The position numbers and the translations under genes are program-made. Below are positions 45,351 to 58,019 of a DNA stretch of 64,000 bases, piece after piece (position 1 is the first letter of the stretch; each line of letters opens with the position of its first letter). Below the pieces are notes generated by a model. It ran no database searches, had not been told where the DNA came from, and saw only the letters and a list, made by a program, of their open reading frames with translations. The stretch is from Cynocephalus volans (Eukaryota > Chordata > Mammalia > Dermoptera > Cynocephalidae), in contig NC_084462.1 of assembly GCF_027409185.1 (NCBI RefSeq), positions 43,348,679 through 43,412,678 on the forward strand, in the 5' to 3' direction.

Positions 45351-46034
45351 ATTCTTGGGGACGTGATGATACCCTCAATGACATCTTTGAGGTGATGCCA
45401 TGCTTTTTTACAAATACTCTGAATTTTTCTTTTTTTAATCTCCAAGTCTGTTCTGAATTTCTTCAAGGCTCTATATTGATATATTTGTAAAATTTAGTAT
45501 GAGAAAATTCCTTAAAATTGTTTTTTATTTTGTAGTAAGCTAATTGCTCCTCTTTTTCTTTTTCCCTTCAGTTTTCTTATAGCTGTAAGCCCAGGCATTT
45601 ATAGGTATTTTTTTTTTAATGCACTAACTTGGTCACAATAAATATCCTTCATGGTTAAGATGTTCTATCATTTGCAGTCTTATTTGAAATGGCACTTTTA
45701 AATACTTTTAGAATTGGAATTTACAGTTCCTGGCTCAGTTCTTAACACTATTCACAGGAAGCAAGTAGCTTCTAATGTTCGCCTTCGGGTTTTATCTTAA
45801 AAGCATAACTTGTTTAATTGGCCAGGTTTATAGAGCGAGTTCCAAAGAAAACACAAACAGACTAAATGTAGATAAACACGTTTGCCTGACCCTTAACCAA
45901 ATTTTAAGAATCGTTTTGCAACTAAAAAAAAAAAAAAATGAAGTTGTTTGTAGATAATTAAGTTAGGTATCATTTTTGGCTACAGTGCCTCTCCTTGATT
46001 GTTCAAAAATTCATTCTAGCCTCAGTAAGCCTTC
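45351..46034. other. Intronic sequence, no gene recognised
   Basis: AT-rich. No assignable element. Confidence 0.4.
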
Positions 46035-46150
46035 TGTCCATTCGTTCAACAATACTTATTCAGCATCTACTATGTGGCAAGCTCTGGTAGACAACAGTGA
46101 ACAAGACAGACAGAATTGCTGTTATGAAGCTGACATTCTCTTTACCAGAG
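46035..46150 (-). repeat. LINE-2 3' end, antisense
   Basis: CCATTCGTTCAACAATACTT, ATTCAGCATCTACTATGTGG and ACAACAGTGAACAAGACAGA give a clear inverted L2 3' end. Confidence 0.75.
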
Positions 46151-47829
46151 AACCCTGGTCTGGTTATCATCTGGCTGGTCACCAAGCCTCATAATCTCTC
46201 TTCAGCTCTCACATCCTCCAATCATAGAAACATGAAGAGATTGTGAATGCTGGTTCAAGAGTGTTTTTCTTTCACTTTATCACATATTTATACTCCTTTA
46301 CTCCAGTGTGACTTGTCTGCCTACCTTCCCATTTCTTGTCACTGTCTCTATCTGAGAGAGATTTCCTGTTCTGTAGAGATACTATCTTGTCACTCTTCTC
46401 TATCAAGAGATACATTCTGTAGGGATATCTTCTGAGCTGGTGAGGAATTTACAGTATAGGGATTGGATGGATAATTACCAGAAGCTGTCCTAAGCCTTAG
46501 CCTGACGTGGAGTTCCTACCTCAGCAGAAGTTTGAGTGTCACATTTTTTAGGACTTTACAAAAATGTTGCTTCAAATACTGATTAACTTGTGGCCCAGAC
46601 AGTTTTCTTTCTTCAGTCCTAAGGTCAAATTTGATGGTATTCATTGGAGGAAGTGGCTCAACAGGCTTCATTCACCCTGTTGGTTACCCGTGAGGTCAGA
46701 AAATGATGAGCCATAAAACCCTGCATCAGTTAGATTGTCTTCCTGTCAACTTTTGGCAGCTGGAGTTGAAAACAGAGTTTAAAAATTCCACAGCATTAGC
46801 AGGTGGGAAAACACAACTGGGGCTGTGATGCCACCTCCATGACTAATGCTTCCCCCAAAGGACAGAGAAAGAAATGCAGGCGTTTTTCTTGCAAATATTT
46901 CTTATTTTTTTTTAAAAATAGCTTCTTCAGATTTTTTTTACATAAATAAAAATTGCAATTTCTTCAGACAGTTTTATAAAAATAAAAGTTGAAGTTCTTA
47001 AAGATTGTGCAAGGGATTAGAAAAAGGGACTTTGAGCAGCTCAACAGAAAACAAGGGACTGGGGGTGACCAAGGAATGAATAAATGTATTTGCTTCCAAG
47101 AGAATACCAAGCAGACATACTGAAGAGTTGTCAACAGAGTTTATTTTTAAATTGCCAGAAAAGCCTAGAGTTGAGCCAAGTGACTAAAGGTGAGAGATGG
47201 GCTAAGTCTTTGGTGTGGGAGTCATGGGTTTCTCAGACTGATGGAAAAGTGAATGAGTCATAGACAGGGACTCTAAATGACAGTCATTGTTGCGAATGCT
47301 CAGGAATTTTTTTAGAGCAGTAACTCGTGGGGTTTTAAAAAAGCAGTATCTTGCAACTGTCCTTTCCACCTGCATATTGTTGAAGTATTGTAACACTGAC
47401 ACAGTTAACCCAGCAGCATAAGTTCATCATTCTACTCCCTGTGTAGATAATGTCATGTCATCTACTGAACACCTTTTTAAGGCTGTTTGAGGCAAGGCAG
47501 CAGCCTCTTTTACATGGAACAGAAAAACCCGTAAGCAGTGAGTATGAGTGCCACTGTTGGATTTGAAATTTTGGCAGAGCAGGAGCAAAACTGGAGGAGA
47601 AAGAAAGAAAGAAAAGGGACGAATGAGTGCCCACTGTCAGCAGGTGAGGTCAGGGGCTGAACAGAGAGGGACACTGGTGAATGGGTGCCCTTTCTCAACT
47701 GTGCAGGGGGGCTCCTGCTTCTCCATTTAGCTTTGGAAGAAAATCTTAAAAAACAGGCACTTCTGCTAAATGTAAGTTTCAGATAGCCAAATTGGAGCTT
47801 TCAGTTTCTTCTAAAGGAGGGTGTAGAAG
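46151..47829. other. Intronic sequence, no gene recognised
   Basis: Unclassified. A short GAAA repeat lies near 47600-47618. No exon is supported. Confidence 0.4.
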
Positions 47830-48190
47830 ATGCTGGGTGTATCAGTCAGGGTTCTTGGTTGTAGGTCATAGAATCCACCTTAAACAAAGCACTTGATTGG
47901 AGGTGACTCATGGCATTGAAGGAAGGCTGGTGAATCAGACTTGGACAACAGTGGAAACCAAGGAGGTCAGGAGGGCCCAGGAGCTGAGACAACAATGCTC
48001 TTAGCAGCAACAGCAGCGGCGTCCACAGGATGCCATCTGCTGCTGCTCAGTAGCACTGTGCTCCAGACTTGGTCTCAAGAAGAGCATCCAATTGGCCAAG
48101 CCCATGCGAATGCCAGCAGATGGAGAACTGCCCATGGTGGTGGTTTGCCCTGACTACCATGAGGGCTGGATGCTGGGCTACCTCCAAAGT
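47830..48190. repeat. Ancient interspersed repeat, family not named
   Basis: GTATCAGTCAGGGTTCTTGG starts a block with CATAGAATCCACCTTAAACA and CAAGAAGAGCATCCAATTGGC, similar in layout to the repeat in LINS1 intron 5. A 70-aa ORF inside it is not a gene. Confidence 0.4.
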
Positions 48191-48779
48191 GGCATGTCTA
48201 GTACACTAGGGGCAGGGAAAGGTGACTCTAAAGCTGCCTGAGGCACTGCTGTGGGTTAACACAGGCTTGAGGCTGTAGGAGCAGCTATGGAGAGGCCAAG
48301 AAAATGTGACTTGTTTCTTGTTAACAGACTGAAGTGGCAGCGAGGATTAGAGGAAAGCACCTGTACCTGTTCTCTTAGCCTCATCTCTCTCTCTGTCTCA
48401 CCTCTGACCTCATCTTGAGAGAAAACAAAAGGGTGGTGGAGAGGCTGCAGGAGGGTAGCCTGGATTATTAAAGCTCGTGCCTAGAGCTGACATGCTGCCT
48501 GTGGATGTCTAGTGAGTGCTTGTACTTGAGGGGCTGTCACTGGGGAGAGCCACTGCTTCAGGGGACTTTGTGCATTTTAAAGCATGCTATTTTGTTCTTC
48601 CAGAAAGTCATGAACTTTAAAATCATGCTGAAGGCTGAACCCAGATATAGCCTTTCTTTCATTTATTTATTTTTCTGGGTTCATGGACACATGCTTTACT
48701 CAGGTGAATTTGGGAGGTAAAATTTAAACCCTGAAAACGAAATGATAGGGAGCTCTAGCATGACGTTCAGGGTAAACCG

Positions 48780-49849
48780 TAGATTAAAAGGTATAAAGGT
48801 TAAACGTTGATAAAGGTGAGAAGGAAACTTAGTTCATATACTATTTAACCCACTTAAATTGTGCAATTCAGTGTTCTTTAGTATAATCACAGAGTTGTGT
48901 AACCAACACCACATTCAATTTTTGAACATTTTTACCACCTCAAAAAGAAACTCTGTATCATTAGAAGTCACTTTGCATTTTCTCCCAATGGCCCCCATCC
49001 CCACCTTGCCCTCTAAGGAACTACTAATCTACTTTCTCTCTCCATAGATTTGCCTCTTCTGGATATTTCATGTAAATAGAATCATACAATATGTGACCTT
49101 TTGTGTCTAGCTTATTTTACTTAGCATGATGTTTTCAAGGGTAATCCATGTTGCGGCATGAATCCTTTCAGTTTTCTTAAGCATATACCCAGGAGTAGAA
49201 TTGCTAGGTCTTATGGTAACTCTACATTTCCAGAAACTGCCAGATTGTTTTCCACAGCAGCCGCACCATTTCACATCCCCCCAGCAATGTCTGAGGGTTC
49301 CATTTCTTCCACTTCCTGCCAACACTTGTTATCTTTTTTATTACAACCATCCTAGTGGGTGTGAAGGGTTTTGATTTGAATTTCTTTCATGGCTAATGAC
49401 TTTGAGCATTTTTCATGAGCTTATTGGCTATTTGTATCTTCTTTGACAAAGTGCTTACTCAGATCCTTTGCTCATTTTTAAATTGGGTTATCTGTCATTT
49501 TATTATTGAGTTGTAAGGGTTCTTTGTATATTATAATTACAAGTTACTTATTGGATTTATGACCTTCAAATATATTCTACCATTCTGTGACCTGTCACTT
49601 TCTTGTGATGTTCATTGAAACACAAAAGGTTTTAATTTTGATGAAGTTCAGTTTATCTATTTTTTTCCTTTTGTCACTTGTGCTTTTGGTGTCATATGTA
49701 AGAAGGCTTTACTTAACCCAAGGTCACAAAGATTTACTCCTATATTTTCTTCTAAGAGTTTTGTAATTTTAGCCCTTATATTTAAGTCTGTGCTTTGTTT
49801 TGATTTTTGATTTTTGTGTATGGTGTGAAGACGGGTGTCTGGTTTTTTG
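48780..49849 (-). mobile_element. Old L1M LINE-1 3' third, antisense
   Basis: Inverted L1 3' UTR (ACAGAGTTGTGTAACCAACA, AATAGAATCATACAATATGTG), then inverted ORF2 remnants with many stops (TACCCAGGAGTAGAATTGCT, GACTTTGAGCATTTTTCATG, TCTTTGTATATTATAATTAC). It stops at the SINE at 49850 and is not seen to continue beyond it. Confidence 0.8.
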
Positions 49850-49984
49850 GGTTTTTTTTTTTTTTTGTCTCTTTTTGTGACCAGTAAGGGGATCGCAACC
49901 CTTGGCTTGGTGTCGCCCGCACTGCGCTCAGCCAGTGAGCGCACCCAGCGCTGCACTCTCCTGAGTGTGCCACGGGGTCAGCCC
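49850..49984 (-). mobile_element. Hybrid CYN-type SINE, antisense
   Basis: On the minus strand: GGGCTGACCCCGTGGCACAC (5' half of the first tRNA unit), GCAGCGCTGGGTGCGCTCAC (junction), then CTGGCTGAGCGCAGTGCGGG, GACACCAAGCCAAGGGTTGC and GATCCCCTTACTGGTCAC, the full second unit, and an A-rich tail. The 3' half of the first unit is missing. A convincing target duplication was not found. Confidence 0.78.
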
Positions 49985-50699
49985 AAGAAGGGTTTCTTAA
50001 TGTGTTTGAAGCTGCAATAATTGATATTTGGTGGTAACACATGAAGAATGACTGAAAAATGTAGATTTATTATTTTTCTAAGTTTGGACTACATTTTCCA
50101 GGGGGCTGTCCTCAACTCCTGAGTTCTTTCCATCTCCTTTTCACTATTTTTGGCTGTTGGGTATTAAAGTTACTGTAGCTTTCCAGATCTTGATTCATTG
50201 CTTGCATATAATGCACAAGGAATTATTTGGAGTGGTAACCCCTACATAACCATTATATGCTATTTGATTCGTTGTATTTCACTCTGGACAAAGTAATCTG
50301 TACTGCCTTGAGCTGTGTTTTAGGCATGAGAAAACTATTTTGCATGACAGTCATAACAATATTGGGAAAAAACTAATACACCACCATTTCTATTTGTTCC
50401 CTGAGTCCTCATCTATTAAATTTGGAGCCAATGAAGCACTGAACATGCTGAGGCAAACTTCTAGGAAAATATATCTTTGCCCTTGCAAGAGTATCAGATT
50501 CTGATGTGGTTGAGGAATGCAGACCTGGTACAAGGTTTGTGCATCACAGAGAGACTCCCATAGCCTTGATTGATCTTTAAGAGCTGTAGGAAGTTTGAAT
50601 TTTATCTGCAGTTTGAGCCTGCTCTTCTTCTGAGCTGTATCTGGGCATGTACTTGAAAGTAGGTTTCTCTTAATTTCATTTTTTGGTCAGTTATGTCAG
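49985..50699. other. Intronic sequence, no gene recognised
   Basis: No assignable element. Confidence 0.4.
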
Positions 50700-50960
50700 A
50701 TGGCCCAGGCAACCAAGGCTGACCCCTCACCTACCTTACTAACCGGGCCGTCAAAGTTTGTTTGTTCTTCCTTCCTAACAACTCTTTCAGCAGCTCCCAC
50801 TGTCCCCTCTCTAGTCCAGGTCCACATCAGACTCAATTGTAATCTCCCTGGAGTACAGGATCATCCCTTCACCCCTTTCCTCTCTGTATCCCCAAAGCCT
50901 AATAGAGAGGAAGCACTCAATAAATCTTTGCTGATTACCTTGACTCCACCATACTTGCAC
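50700..50960 (+). repeat. LINE-2 3' end
   Basis: CAATTGTAATCTCCCTGGAG, CTCTGTATCCCCAAAGCCTA, GAAGCACTCAATAAATCTTTGC. Clear L2 3' end. Confidence 0.7.
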
Positions 50961-51744
50961 AATTTTGCAATGGCATAAATGGGACTTACCCTCTCTCTCA
51001 AGGTAGAGATTACAGCAAAATGATAATCTATGAAAAAGAAGGCAGCCTTTCTCCATGGGCATAGGCTTGCAGGTATGGATATGACTGGGTTAATGCTGCT
51101 TTCAATGAGCACTTCTCTGAACAGTTGGTAGGAGGCGAGATGAGGTAGGGAATGAGCTCCCCAGGGCTTAATTCTTGGTTTTGATGGGGATCTTTCTGAA
51201 GGCCTTGGGGGTCCACCCTATGGAGTTCTTTCTCATCCAAAGTTGGAAATCTGTCACTTCAGTATTCTACTCTCTGATCCTACCCTCTGAGCTACTCTTC
51301 CTGTTCTCCCTGGCCTAGTCTCACCAGACTTGTTCTTTGACCTTCAGTGTCTTGAGTATTTTTATTCTTATTTTTCTCAATCTCAGTTCTCTCTTGGACT
51401 CCCTTTATTCTGTACCCAATTTGGATCCTATGAATGACATTATTACCATCATCCTCAGTTATCTGATGCCACTGTTCTAGTGCAATCACACTACCCTTCC
51501 CATTTCTGACTGTATCTATTGCTGTGAGCTACCAGTTGCTCTCCAGTCTCTTCATCTCCTGAAATGTCCTCCACACCACTGCCAGCATAGCTGCCATGTA
51601 CGTGCCTGGATGGGGATAGAGGCAGAGTTGTGTGGGGGTTGAAATCCAGCCCTCATTCCACTGGGTTGAAGAACTGTGTCTGCCCAGCAGGGGCACCTTC
51701 CTCTAATGGGTACAATGACACCATATGGACTCACAGGACCTGGC

Positions 51745-51890
51745 TGTCAAAATGATCTTTCTAAAATATCTGACCATTTTATTCCTCTGTATAATACTCT
51801 TCAGTGGATTCCATTGGCTAAAGTTCAAGCTCCTTAGCATGGAATCCAAACCCTCTATGATTTAGCCCTGCCCGTTTCACCAGCCTTTTG
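51745..51890 (+). repeat. LINE-2 ORF region fragment
   Basis: TTTTATTCCTCTGTATAATA, CTTCAGTGGATTCCATTGGC, TAAAGTTCAAGCTCCTTAGC, CCTCTATGATTTAGCCCTGCC. Typical L2 interior sequence. Confidence 0.65.
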
Positions 51891-52299
51891 ATGAGAGTGA
51901 CCATATTATTTGTTGTCCAAACTGAAACACTTCTGAAAGAAAGGAGGAGCTATTAATAATTATGCACAAACTATAAACAGAGACTGTCTGAGCACTTATC
52001 TGTGACCCGTCATTCCACAATGGGGTTCTTTCTCTGTGGTAGTCAGACTGCTGGTAGTTCCCATGTACACTTTGTTTCCAAACCAAGAGAGGTTTTAATA
52101 GAGTTATTTTGACCACCCTGTTGTGAATCTAGGGACAGTTTGATTATTTTTCTGATTAAACATTCAAAGATTAAATCAAAACATCCTCAAGGTCAAAGTG
52201 CCAAGATCAGAATGGTCACAAGGAAATTAAAACATCAAATTCTACATTATTCTATGCTTCTGGTTACTTAATTGTAGTACTTTTTCTCCTTAAAACTTC

Positions 52300-52620
52300 T
52301 ACTCCTTATACCCCATTTTTCTGTATTTCCCCAGTTTATTTCCACTTATTGTTCAAGATATCTCAAGGGCGATCTGCTCCAATGATCTTTCCCTGATACC
52401 TGTCAGCTGGCTCAGTGCCCATCATCCTGTTCCCACAGCACCCTGTATATATCTTTTTTATTGTACCTAAAAAAAAAGTGTCAAAGTCATCTGTTCAGGC
52501 TTGCTTTGCCCACAAGACTAGTAAGTCTTCAAGGCAGGAACTCTGTGTTATTAATCTTTATATCCTCATTGCCTAGCACAGTGTTTCACAAATAATAGAA
52601 TCTCAATAAATATTTACTGA
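52300..52620 (+). repeat. LINE-2 3' end
   Basis: TTCCCACAGCACCCTGTATA, AGTCTTCAAGGCAGGAACTC, CCTCATTGCCTAGCACAGTG, AATAGAATCTCAATAAATAT. Longest L2 3' end in the window. Confidence 0.75.
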
Positions 52621-53075
52621 TATGGACTAATTTGAGCTCCTTTTTGTAATATGAAGTTAAATGTGCCTATCCTTTATCTCCTAGGGAATATTTATACATA
52701 CTTGGAGATTTCAGGAGGTTGACTTTTGGCATGTTGAAGTTGTAGAGCCTATTGCTAAGTTATTGTTTATACCACAGAATCATACGAGGAAAATACGTAT
52801 CTATAATATTTACTCATGTTCTGCCAAAAATGTGAACAGTGGTGTGTTAAACTTCAGCTTGCCATGCCATATCAAAAATTGTTCTGAGAGTACTGGAAGA
52901 GTAATTCTTATTTAATGCAGTGACAGGTCGTGAAACATATTAAATAATAGTATTTCATTCTTGCTTTATTTTCAAAACTCTCTGGTTTAGGTATTTTGTG
53001 TGAAGGTGCTCAATGTTTTCTCAATTTTAAGTGTTTTTTTTACAAGTCTAATGTATTCTTTTTCCATTTCTCTAG

Positions 53076-53249
53076 AATGTTTCAGGCGTTCAAAGAATGG
53101 TTCTGGTTGGAAAGATATTGGCTTCCTCCAGCAATAAAGTGGTCAGATCTTGAAGATCACGATGGACTCGTCTTTGTAAAACCTTCTCATTTATATATGA
53201 CAATTCCTTGTGCTTTTCTTTTGCTGATTATCAGATATTTCTTTGAAAA
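53076..53249 (+). CDS. CERS3: CERS3 first coding exon (partial gene)
   Basis: The exon lies between the acceptor TTTCCATTTCTCTAG and donor GTAAGT (53250). The ATG at 53077 encodes [20 protein letters not shown] and continues [20 protein letters not shown], then a hydrophobic segment ([18 protein letters not shown]), the first transmembrane helix of the family at about residues 40-55. It ends two bases into a Lys codon after 57 full codons. It matches human CERS3 closely. Family knowledge: ceramide synthase 3 is an ER multipass N-acyltransferase. It joins ultra-long-chain acyl-CoA to sphingoid bases in epidermis and testis, and human loss causes ichthyosis. The homeobox-like domain and the Lag1p catalytic motif are encoded by later exons outside the window. 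Only one base of 5' UTR lies in this exon. Confidence 0.95.
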
Positions 53250-54929
53250 GTAAGTATTTGTGTGTCTTTCCTTCCCATTCCCCTTTTTTGCTCCAACTCT
53301 AGAGTGATAGAGTCTTAGACCTGGTGAGATCCTTAAACCACCTGTTGTTCAGAGGTTGCCACTAATGGGCCACAGTTTCTTGGGGGGGGGGGATTAATGA
53401 AATCAGTTGCACATCAAACATTATCCAGAGGCTGAACAAGAAAAAATTAGTAGCATGGATCCCATTGAGTGCTTTAGTTTTCCAGTGAAGATCACAGAAA
53501 TCAAGAGAGGTGAAGGATTAGAGAGCTTATTACTGTCAATGACAATGTGAGAACCCAGTTTATCTTCCACTGTATTGTGGTGTGTTACAATGCATATTAT
53601 TCCTGAAAAGACAGTGTTAAAAGAGTCTATGACTCAGGGATGCTCTATCATTCAAGAATGCCTGTAAATAACAAAAATGGCTCATTAAAGACCATACCAA
53701 GTATTGCTATGTAGAATAGTTTATTTTAAAGGTTTATTTAAAGGTTTAATAGCTGCCCTTCATTCCAAACTATAAGGAAATCAAAGAAAAAAAATCAATT
53801 TTCTTTCTCAAAAATTAAACTTGTTTTTCTTTCTCTTCATTTAACTTAAATAAATATTACTTCCAACCTTTTAATTAAAATTGTACTAGTGTTATAATAA
53901 TAGGAGGTAAATGTTCATCTATAATCTCTGTAGTTGTCTCTATTTCAAAAAACTGTTATTAGCGCATTAATTCATTTGGAGCAAAAAGAATATTTGGATG
54001 TCAAGAGTTGTAAAAACTTAAGACAAAATCTGATAAAGATCATTGTGTCCATGCAGATCATATGTTTATAACTATTTACAGGGTCCATATCTCGAGAGTT
54101 AGTTTGACCAGCTATGTTTCATGGACTCTCCAAAAGGTTTTTGTACAAATAACAACTTCACTTGGGCCAACAACACGCTATTGCTATTGGGAGGAAGGGA
54201 AGCCCCAGATACCACTAAAACCTAGCTGAGAACGTTTGAAAACGTACTTCCTTTTTGACAGTTAATTCTACTTTTTATCACATATTTGGATTTTTCAGAG
54301 ACTGCATAAATAAAGTAGAATCTGCTACTGCACTTCAAAATTAGCAAATCACTCTTCACTGTCCTGAAATATTTGCTTGTTTGCATTTTGTCTGGTGATA
54401 TTTGAATTTGCCATCCAGGTCCATTACTTATTTCCATTGCAGATTTCCTACTTTTTGGTGGACAGCTCCATTTTTCACAGTTTGGTCAGGACAGTGAGCC
54501 AGAAAATTCTTTTGGTTGCCAAAGCAGCACAGCTGTGGAGGAGGAGACCTTTTATATCTTGGCTATGGCCTCTTCAACAACAATCTGGAAAGAATTCAAT
54601 CCTCTTTTAATTTCCAGGACTACTCTTGCTTCTTCTCAAGGGATTAAGTATGGTCTACATTTTCTCTGTCTCCTTATAACTAACTCCCAACAATTCACCC
54701 TTAACACTTTCCATTCTGTGATGCTACAGGAAACTATGTGTTGCTCCTTTAGTATCCTGTCTCTTTTAATGTGATAGAAGGAAAGAAAACTTAACATGGG
54801 AGAGAGATGGTACTTTTTGAAGTATAAGTTAAGATTTTTACCAGGGCTTCTATATCGTTTGTAGTAGATTAAACCATTATATCATAAATAAAATATTACT
54901 TATACCTTGCATTTGAATAGGAACTTAAA
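53250..54929 (+). other. CERS3: CERS3 intron, no further exon seen
   Basis: I searched for the next human-like residues (FVASPLAKSFGIK) and did not find them here or to the window end. A run of 11 G lies at 53382-53392. Confidence 0.6.
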
Positions 54930-54934
54930 GTTTA

Positions 54935-55085
54935 GGAGGTATATAAAATCACAAGTGGCATGATCTCAGTCTGCAAGTGAGGAAACGAGAGGTAAGTGCC
55001 TGGCCAAGGTCACGCAGTTAGTATGTAAGGGGTAGACGTGGGACTTGAGCCCCAGTGTTATAACACCACATTCAGGGTTGCTGAG
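54935..55085 (+). repeat. MIR-like fragment
   Basis: TCAGTCTGCAAGTGAGGAAA, CTGGCCAAGGTCACGCAGTT, GACTTGAGCCCCAGTGTTAT. MIR 3' part. Confidence 0.6.
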
Positions 55086-56509
55086 GTTTTTCCCCCACTA
55101 TATCAGTAGTTCTTGGACTTTCACAGTGAAACACTGCTGATAGCAGAAGAGTAAATGAATATGTCTTGGGAATACAGAAGACATAGTTTAAAAGGATGAT
55201 AATAAATGTGGATTTTTTTGAACTATCTTAAAAATTCATGCAAATTTGACACTATGTTTCAGCATATCCTATGATATATTATCACAAGAAGGCTTCCTTC
55301 TTTGTCCTAGATTGTATTTCTGCTACGACTTTTCAGTCTATGAAATGACCAGGGGTTGTGCTTTGGCTGGCACCTTTTGTCCTTTAGTACTGGCCAAGAG
55401 CCATTTAAGATCAGGAACTAGAAGAGCAAGAGTGGAGAGACAGAACTGATAAGAAACAAAAAGTAGATCGTTTTAAAGTAATTGACTTTTGCTTAACATT
55501 TAGGATTTCCTTTCCTTGCAAGTTTTAGTTTGTGGCTTATGTTTTGACCTTTTTTGGTCCAGACTAGCAGTTTCTAATTAGTTTGTTTTCTATGCATTCT
55601 TTTCTGTGTCTGAAGTGTGATTTAAAGGAGATCCAAACTATTCAAATTTTAACACTTGTAAGATAAACACATTATGTCAGAGTAAATTATGGTCCCAGAA
55701 GAGTCCAAGGCAGAGGTGGAGGCAGTAAATCAGAAGGTCACCTTTTTCCTTTCACTCAGTTGTATAATGAGTAGATCCCCACCTCTACTGTTTCCACTGA
55801 GCAACGCAAGGACATGATGGGATAGCATGTCCATAATTCATTAAGGAAAGGTAGGGTAAGTGGGGTAACCCATCTGTAGTAATTTGCAGGAGCTGAAAAA
55901 AGATCATTACTAACTGTTCCAAATGGAAATAATCTCAAAATATGCACGTTAGAATTTTTATCTGAGATCTGCATTGTTCCGGGTATTTTGTTCTTACATA
56001 TAAAACCCAATGAAAAACTGCACACGGATCCTCTGAATCCATAGGAACTAAGAATCAATTTTAGGACAGGAGGCTATTCTATCTATTGAGGAGAAGTATT
56101 TAAACTTAACATGCTTAATATCTACCTAGGGCTGTATTCCATTTATTCTATTAAAAAATATTGAAAATAAAGGGTGGGTCAGGAATTGCTAGGCTTTTTG
56201 ATCCCAGGTAACTGATGGGGGGTGCTAGACAAAGAGGGAGCTGGGGGCTGTCTGGGTTTCTGATGCGGCTATCTGAAGGCTTATTTCTGCAGTAGTTGCA
56301 AACCAGAGGGACTCATTCCCTGGTAATTAACCTTACTTTCAACCATTTGCATGGGATCAGAAGTTCACTGTTCTTTTGTCTTCCTCTTGGACTTTTTTTT
56401 TCCCATTTCATATCAATAAAATGAAAGCTTAGGCAAATAAAACTCCAAGGTCCCTTTTAGAGCTAAAACCTATAATTTCCCTTCTCTTTTCAGTTCAGTT
56501 TATCAAATA
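55086..56509 (+). other. CERS3: CERS3 intron, no element recognised
   Basis: ORFs of 67-100 aa here have no recognised domain. Confidence 0.4.
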
Positions 56510-56715
56510 CAGTTACGTGCCGCATAACGACGTTTCGGTCAACTACAGACTGCATATACAATAGTGGTTGGAGCAATAGGCTATAAATAGCCTAGGTGTG
56601 CGGTAGGCTATACCATCTAGGTTTGTGTAAGTGCCCTCTGTGATGTTCCCACAATGATGAAATCGCCTAGCCATGCATTTCTCAGAATGTATCCCTATTA
56701 AGTAGCACATGACCG
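56510..56715 (-). mobile_element. MER2 DNA transposon, internally deleted, antisense
   Basis: Begins CAGTTACGTGCCGCATAACG and ends AGTAGCACATGACCG, with TA on both sides (56508-56509, 56716-56717). Interior GGTAGGCTATACCATCTAGG matches MER2 (Tigger-group, non-autonomous) inverted. At 206 bp it is much shorter than the usual 345 or so. Confidence 0.8.
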
Positions 56716-56717
56716 TA

Positions 56718-58019
56718 TTTATTATGCTTCATTCTTCTCTTATTTTTCAAAACAGATTTTTAAATGCCTATCTATATTTATCTACACTTGTATTAGGTAA
56801 TGTGCTTGATTTCATAGGTTTATTTGAAAAAGGATAGACCTGAATTAGATAACTTTATTTATATACTTCCCCTGTTCTATTAAAAATGTTGTTTCTGTCC
56901 TTGAAGTTAAGAAAGACCATATTTCTCTTTCTTGTTTAAATTAATAATTTTAATATATATTTGTTTCTCATATCAACAAGCATGCTATAGATATGTATAT
57001 TTATCCAAATGTATATGCTTATCTCTCACATGACCCTCTAGAGAGGAATGTTATACTTTATTTGTCTATGAGATAGGTCTTACTCCCCTACTGCATAAAT
57101 CTTTTTTGGTTCAGTTCTACATCACTTTTCTGTTTTTACTAATATTCTCATTTCTATCATTTGAAGAGATAGCATTGAGTGAATATGACTGAGAACACTC
57201 CCATATGAAACCATTTCACATTTCTATTATTCTACTAGTAAAAACAATGAGTGTTTTCTCCAACGACATTTTTCAATTTGTAGGTTGGATAAATGAACCA
57301 ATCCCATTATTTATCCAAAACCTTGTCAAATATATTTTTTTGAGATTTAGTTAATTTTAAGGATATCTTAGTTTCTGTGGGGGTTTTTTGGACCTTTTAT
57401 GCAAAGAGGGAATTAATTAATCATATTTCTCAAGTCGTAGCACCTTGCCTTTGGTCTGTTTAAGAGCTCCTTTGATTGATTGATTTCAGTTACTTTTTCA
57501 CTTTATCTCCATTCTCTACTCTCAGTTCCTCTCCCTGCTGTGTTCTAATGTACTTGATGGCCCATTATTTGTATGACCCAGTAAAACACATGCTTTATGT
57601 ACATGTATTGTTAGTTAACATAAATGGTATGGCACTAAGACCTCATTCTCTTGTTTTTTTAACAATTCAGCACTATGTTTTATGATCTATCCACATTACT
57701 CTGTGTATACCTGGTGCATAATTAGCTTGATTTTATGTCTCTGAAATGTGTAGGCCATTTCCAAGGGAAGTTAGTTCATCTGAAAGGTGGACTGGATTAT
57801 ACTTTTATCAGATTATTTTAGGAAAGTTTTTATTCAAATTCTATGGATATAAACAAAATGAATTGAAAGACTAAATGATCATTCATACCTAAGATTTGCA
57901 GCATTTAATTAAACATGGAAATCCTTATAAGTAGTACTAGAACAGACTGACCTGGCAAAAGATAGAGCCTTTTTCAGAACTGAAGGAAGAATAAGGATAC
58001 ATTATTATTTTAAAAACTT
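56718..58019 (+). other. CERS3: AT-rich CERS3 intron, no element recognised
   Basis: No exon or confident repeat. Confidence 0.4.
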
